From NCBI RefSeq assembly GCF_004118285.1, contig NZ_SDHY01000001.1, forward strand, positions 620,001 to 684,000: a DNA stretch of 64,000 nucleotides, read 5' to 3'. Below are positions 62,701 to 64,000 of this stretch, piece after piece (the stretch's first letter is position 1; every line of letters begins with the position of its first letter). Source of the stretch: Aquirufa rosea (GTDB taxonomy: Bacteria > Bacteroidota > Bacteroidia > Cytophagales > Spirosomataceae). A program made the position numbers and the translations under genes. The notes under the pieces were generated by a model. The model was not told the origin of the DNA. It was given only the letters and a program-made list of their open reading frames with translations, and ran no database searches.

Positions 62701-64000
62701 TCACAAAATCTGTACTTCTGTTCAAAACGGTCCTTCCATTTGAAAAAGAACTTGTTCCAGTTAAATTGCTGATGCTCATATTGATGTTATTACTATTCAC
62801 TGAGGCATTATAATTCGTCACTACATTTTTAAAAGCATCGTAAGCCGTTAGGGTATTAGTACCAGTAAATGGGACTCCACTGGTTTGGGGGCTTTGTAAC
62901 TTCAATTCAAAACTACTCACCGCCCCTGGGGTGATAGTCACCTGAAGTTCATAAGCGCTGGAAGAATCGGTGGATATAAAGGAACCATCGGCAAGCTCCA
63001 TGGTGGCACCAATACGGAAGGTTTCAGGAAAGTAAAATAAGTTACCTTGACCAAAGGTATTAATATCTCCATACAAGGAAATATTACATTGGACTTGATC
63101 TCCTATATTTCTTAAGACAATTTTGGGTAACTGACCTGTAATTGCCTGCCTGGCATTGGCTTTAAACACGACTTTTCTAGTAGCACTTTGCCATGTCCCA
63201 TTTAAAGAAAATGCTGCTGGATTCTTGTCAACATCTTCAACACTAAGTTTAATAGGAAAATTTGAATTTGAAACTCTTGAAATTGATGATGAATTATTGC
63301 TAGTTATTTGGATTTTTTCAGCTTTACCTCCGTATATATATATTCTTCCAGTAAATATAGTGCTACTATTAAAGCTTGAAGTTAGATAAGTTGCGCCAGT
63401 ACTTACTACTTTACCTGAATATGTTAAGCCTAATTTACATAAATCTGCCACCCCGTTAACAAAATCTGTTGAATCATTCAGTACGTTTCTATTGCCAGTA
63501 AATACCAATGTTCCATTTAATCCGTTTAAACTAAAACTAACAGGCATATATTTTGCATTAAAATCTTTTATCACATTAAAATATGAATCATAAACAGTTG
63601 CAGTATATTTCCCTTGAAAAGGAATTCTATTGAATTGAATAATATCACCTTGCAAATAAATTTGTCTGTATGTATCCGATTTAACATTAACCAGTAATCT
63701 GTCAGTACCAAGACATTGCAAAGAATTTCCTAATTCTTCCACATATATATAATTTAGACCACTTTTAAATAGTTGCAAGTTCAAATCAAGTTTGCCATTT
63801 TCAAATTGATCAGTAAAGAAAAAAACACCAAATTCATTTCCTGAAACCTTGGGTTTAAACGTATAATTATAAATAGTGGAATTAGACACATATTCTGAGG
63901 AATCAATCAAAATGTTTGCTTCTGCACCCATAAAAATCAAATTCAAACTTTGATTAAAGGAAATATCCACATTTCCATTATCGTCCAATGCCAGCAAAGT
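59753..64000 (-). CDS. Giant Asp-rich calcium-repeat protein, paralogue (N-terminus beyond window)
   Basis: The frame runs off the window end; at least 1414 residues are visible. It has the same plan as its downstream neighbour: Ig-like modules (VPFTGTNTLTAYDAFKNVVT, and FSNGRTVLNRSTDFVNGVAN), a long array of Asp-rich units (GDGIPDYLDTDSDKDGISDK), and the type B sorting domain (SPNGDGINDTFVIPGILSLP, FNRWGGIVYETDNYQNDWDG, ending LFVNRLSK). The order of unusual units inside the array matches the paralogue, including GKNKCATC and GWDDRGQY, so the two genes arose by whole-gene duplication. Surface attachment through T9SS is expected. Confidence 0.9.
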   Translation of the reverse strand, partial: TLLALDDNGNVDISFNQSLNLIFMGAEANILIDSSEYVSNSTIYNYTFKPKVSGNEFGVFFFTDQFENGKLDLNLQLFKSGLNYIYVEELGNSLQCLGTDRLLVNVKSDTYRQIYLQGDIIQFNRIPFQGKYTATVYDSYFNVIKDFNAKYMPVSFSLNGLNGTLVFTGNRNVLNDSTDFVNGVADLCKLGLTYSGKVVSTGATYLTSSFNSSTIFTGRIYIYGGKAEKIQITSNNSSSISRVSNSNFPIKLSVEDVDKNPAAFSLNGTWQSATRKVVFKANARQAITGQLPKIVLRNIGDQVQCNISLYGDINTFGQGNLFYFPETFRIGATMELADGSFISTDSSSAYELQVTITPGAVSSFELKLQSPQTSGVPFTGTNTLTAYDAFKNVVTNYNASVNSNNINMSISNLTGTSSFSNGRTVLNRSTDFVNGVANLTSLGIQFLGNEGSGTFTFSKQTGNISVSASMVILSGDRDGDGLNDTYERGGNPLSLQDIDSDGDGIPDYLDTDSDKDGISDKMELGNDADGDGIHNYLDTDSDNDGISDLVEKNIDTDGDGIANYQDLDSDNDGILDAIEGEGDLDGDGIPNYIDSDSDGDGIQDVWEVTDRIRGTLDDNWDGKLDKNGLFPDANGNGLADFLETGFGGKAAPRTDTDGDGVPDYLDLDSDGDSIMDQMERTSDPDGDGIPNYRDLDSDGDWLGDSDERDGDNDLDGKPNYLDDDSDQDGIPDAWEGKNKCATCQFLQDEKGDGWDDRGQYRVVIDTDGDGQADYLDGDSDNDTIPDSVELGADRDGDEKPNFRDLDSDDDGLPDEREVGADVFIPRDTDADGIADFEDADSDNDGLLDQIEIGSNPLQPKDFDQDGIPDYIDSDADGDGILDIYEVGKNPILPLDSDFDGSPDYLDLDSDNDGIKDAIEKGMGIIPVDSDGDGRPDFIDLDSDSDGIPDQKEAGKNTSIPVDTDGDGIANYLDLDSDDDGRVDSLEAGYDPNYPWDADGDGLFDFEDIDSDNDLILDKIEFGLNPSIPLDTDSDGFYDYIDRDSDNDGIPDKVEVGSNSILPRDTDQDGLPDYRDVDSDGDLISDAIEAGPDPIHPTDTDSDGIFNYLDVDSDNDGYSDFQERGKGLIPIDFDLDGLADYIDMDSDNDRISDKIETQPLNQAKATDTDQDGMPDYQDLDADNDTILDSIELGPNVNQPVDTDQDGIPDFRDLDADGDGILDEMEVGPNPIQPIDSDKDGKPDYQDIDSDNNGINDRDEVGSDPLNPLDTDGDGIYNFQDSDDDGDGLSDKLENDVNYGGLADCDQDGIPNQLDKDICDTYLTNGFSPNGDGINDTFVIPGILSLPNHHLTIFNRWGGIVYETDNYQNDWDGTNKSLSSLMVQDGRVVDGIYFYIINFVDGRPSISSYLFVNRLSK

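Overview
The window reads as a chromosomal segment of a Bacteroidota bacterium, most likely Cytophagales; genus not claimed. The signs are type IX secretion (T9SS) sorting domains of both type A and type B, a PorP/SprF protein, Bacteroidota-specific families (DUF4290, DUF4835, DUF6370, OstA-like, the Bacteroidota form of RpoZ), weak Shine-Dalgarno sites, TAnnTTTG-like promoter boxes and moderately AT-rich DNA.

Layout. 1-7.9 kb: a Crp/Fnr regulator (cut by the window edge) faces a complete clade II (lipoprotein/Sec) nitrous oxide reductase cluster: cytochrome c, nosZ, a FAS1 lipoprotein, a membrane-NosL fusion, nosD, nosF, nosY and a DUF6370 protein. 7.9-13.4 kb: decayed beta-barrel debris, a small outer-membrane barrel, a membrane-anchored AraC regulator and an outer-membrane receptor. 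13.6-21.9 kb: tRNA-Arg(ACG), a PaaG-like hydratase/isomerase, a four-helix-bundle protein set in AT-rich repeats, then rpoN facing asnS-dgkA-DUF4290-murA-MATE. 22-30.7 kb: sialidase, mscL, the complete 2-oxoglutarate dehydrogenase operon (odhA-odhB-lpdA) and PorP/SprF. 31-44.4 kb: htpG, a small T9SS cargo, an OstA-like protein, tilS, and a long minus-strand envelope and housekeeping run (FKBP, Prc, IMPase, FeoB-associated peptide, ABC exporter, BamD, RpoZ, DUF4835). 44.6-51.9 kb: atpA-atpG-DUF2911, hflX and a copper P-type ATPase. 52-64 kb is accessory in character: tRNA-Arg(CCT) followed by three tandem copies of a unit ending in the tRNA 3' end, a DUF5060/DUF4038-type glycosidase, a Tat-exported phosphoesterase, and two giant paralogous Asp-rich calcium-repeat T9SS type-B proteins, the second cut by the window edge.

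How the genes work together. The nos genes form one transcription unit for N2O respiration and for copper delivery to NosZ; the CopA ATPase elsewhere in the window also handles copper. The envelope genes (BamD, OstA-like, PorP/SprF, FKBP, Prc) serve the outer membrane that hosts T9SS and the receptors. T9SS would export and anchor the giant adhesin-like proteins and the small type-A cargo.

The signals I find least explained are the tRNA-derived tandem array at 52.0-52.5 kb; a set of long palindromes, two of them covarying, placed only at convergent gene ends; and the extra genes and fused NosL in the nos cluster. I saw no CRISPR array, insertion sequence, prophage or recognisable defence system.
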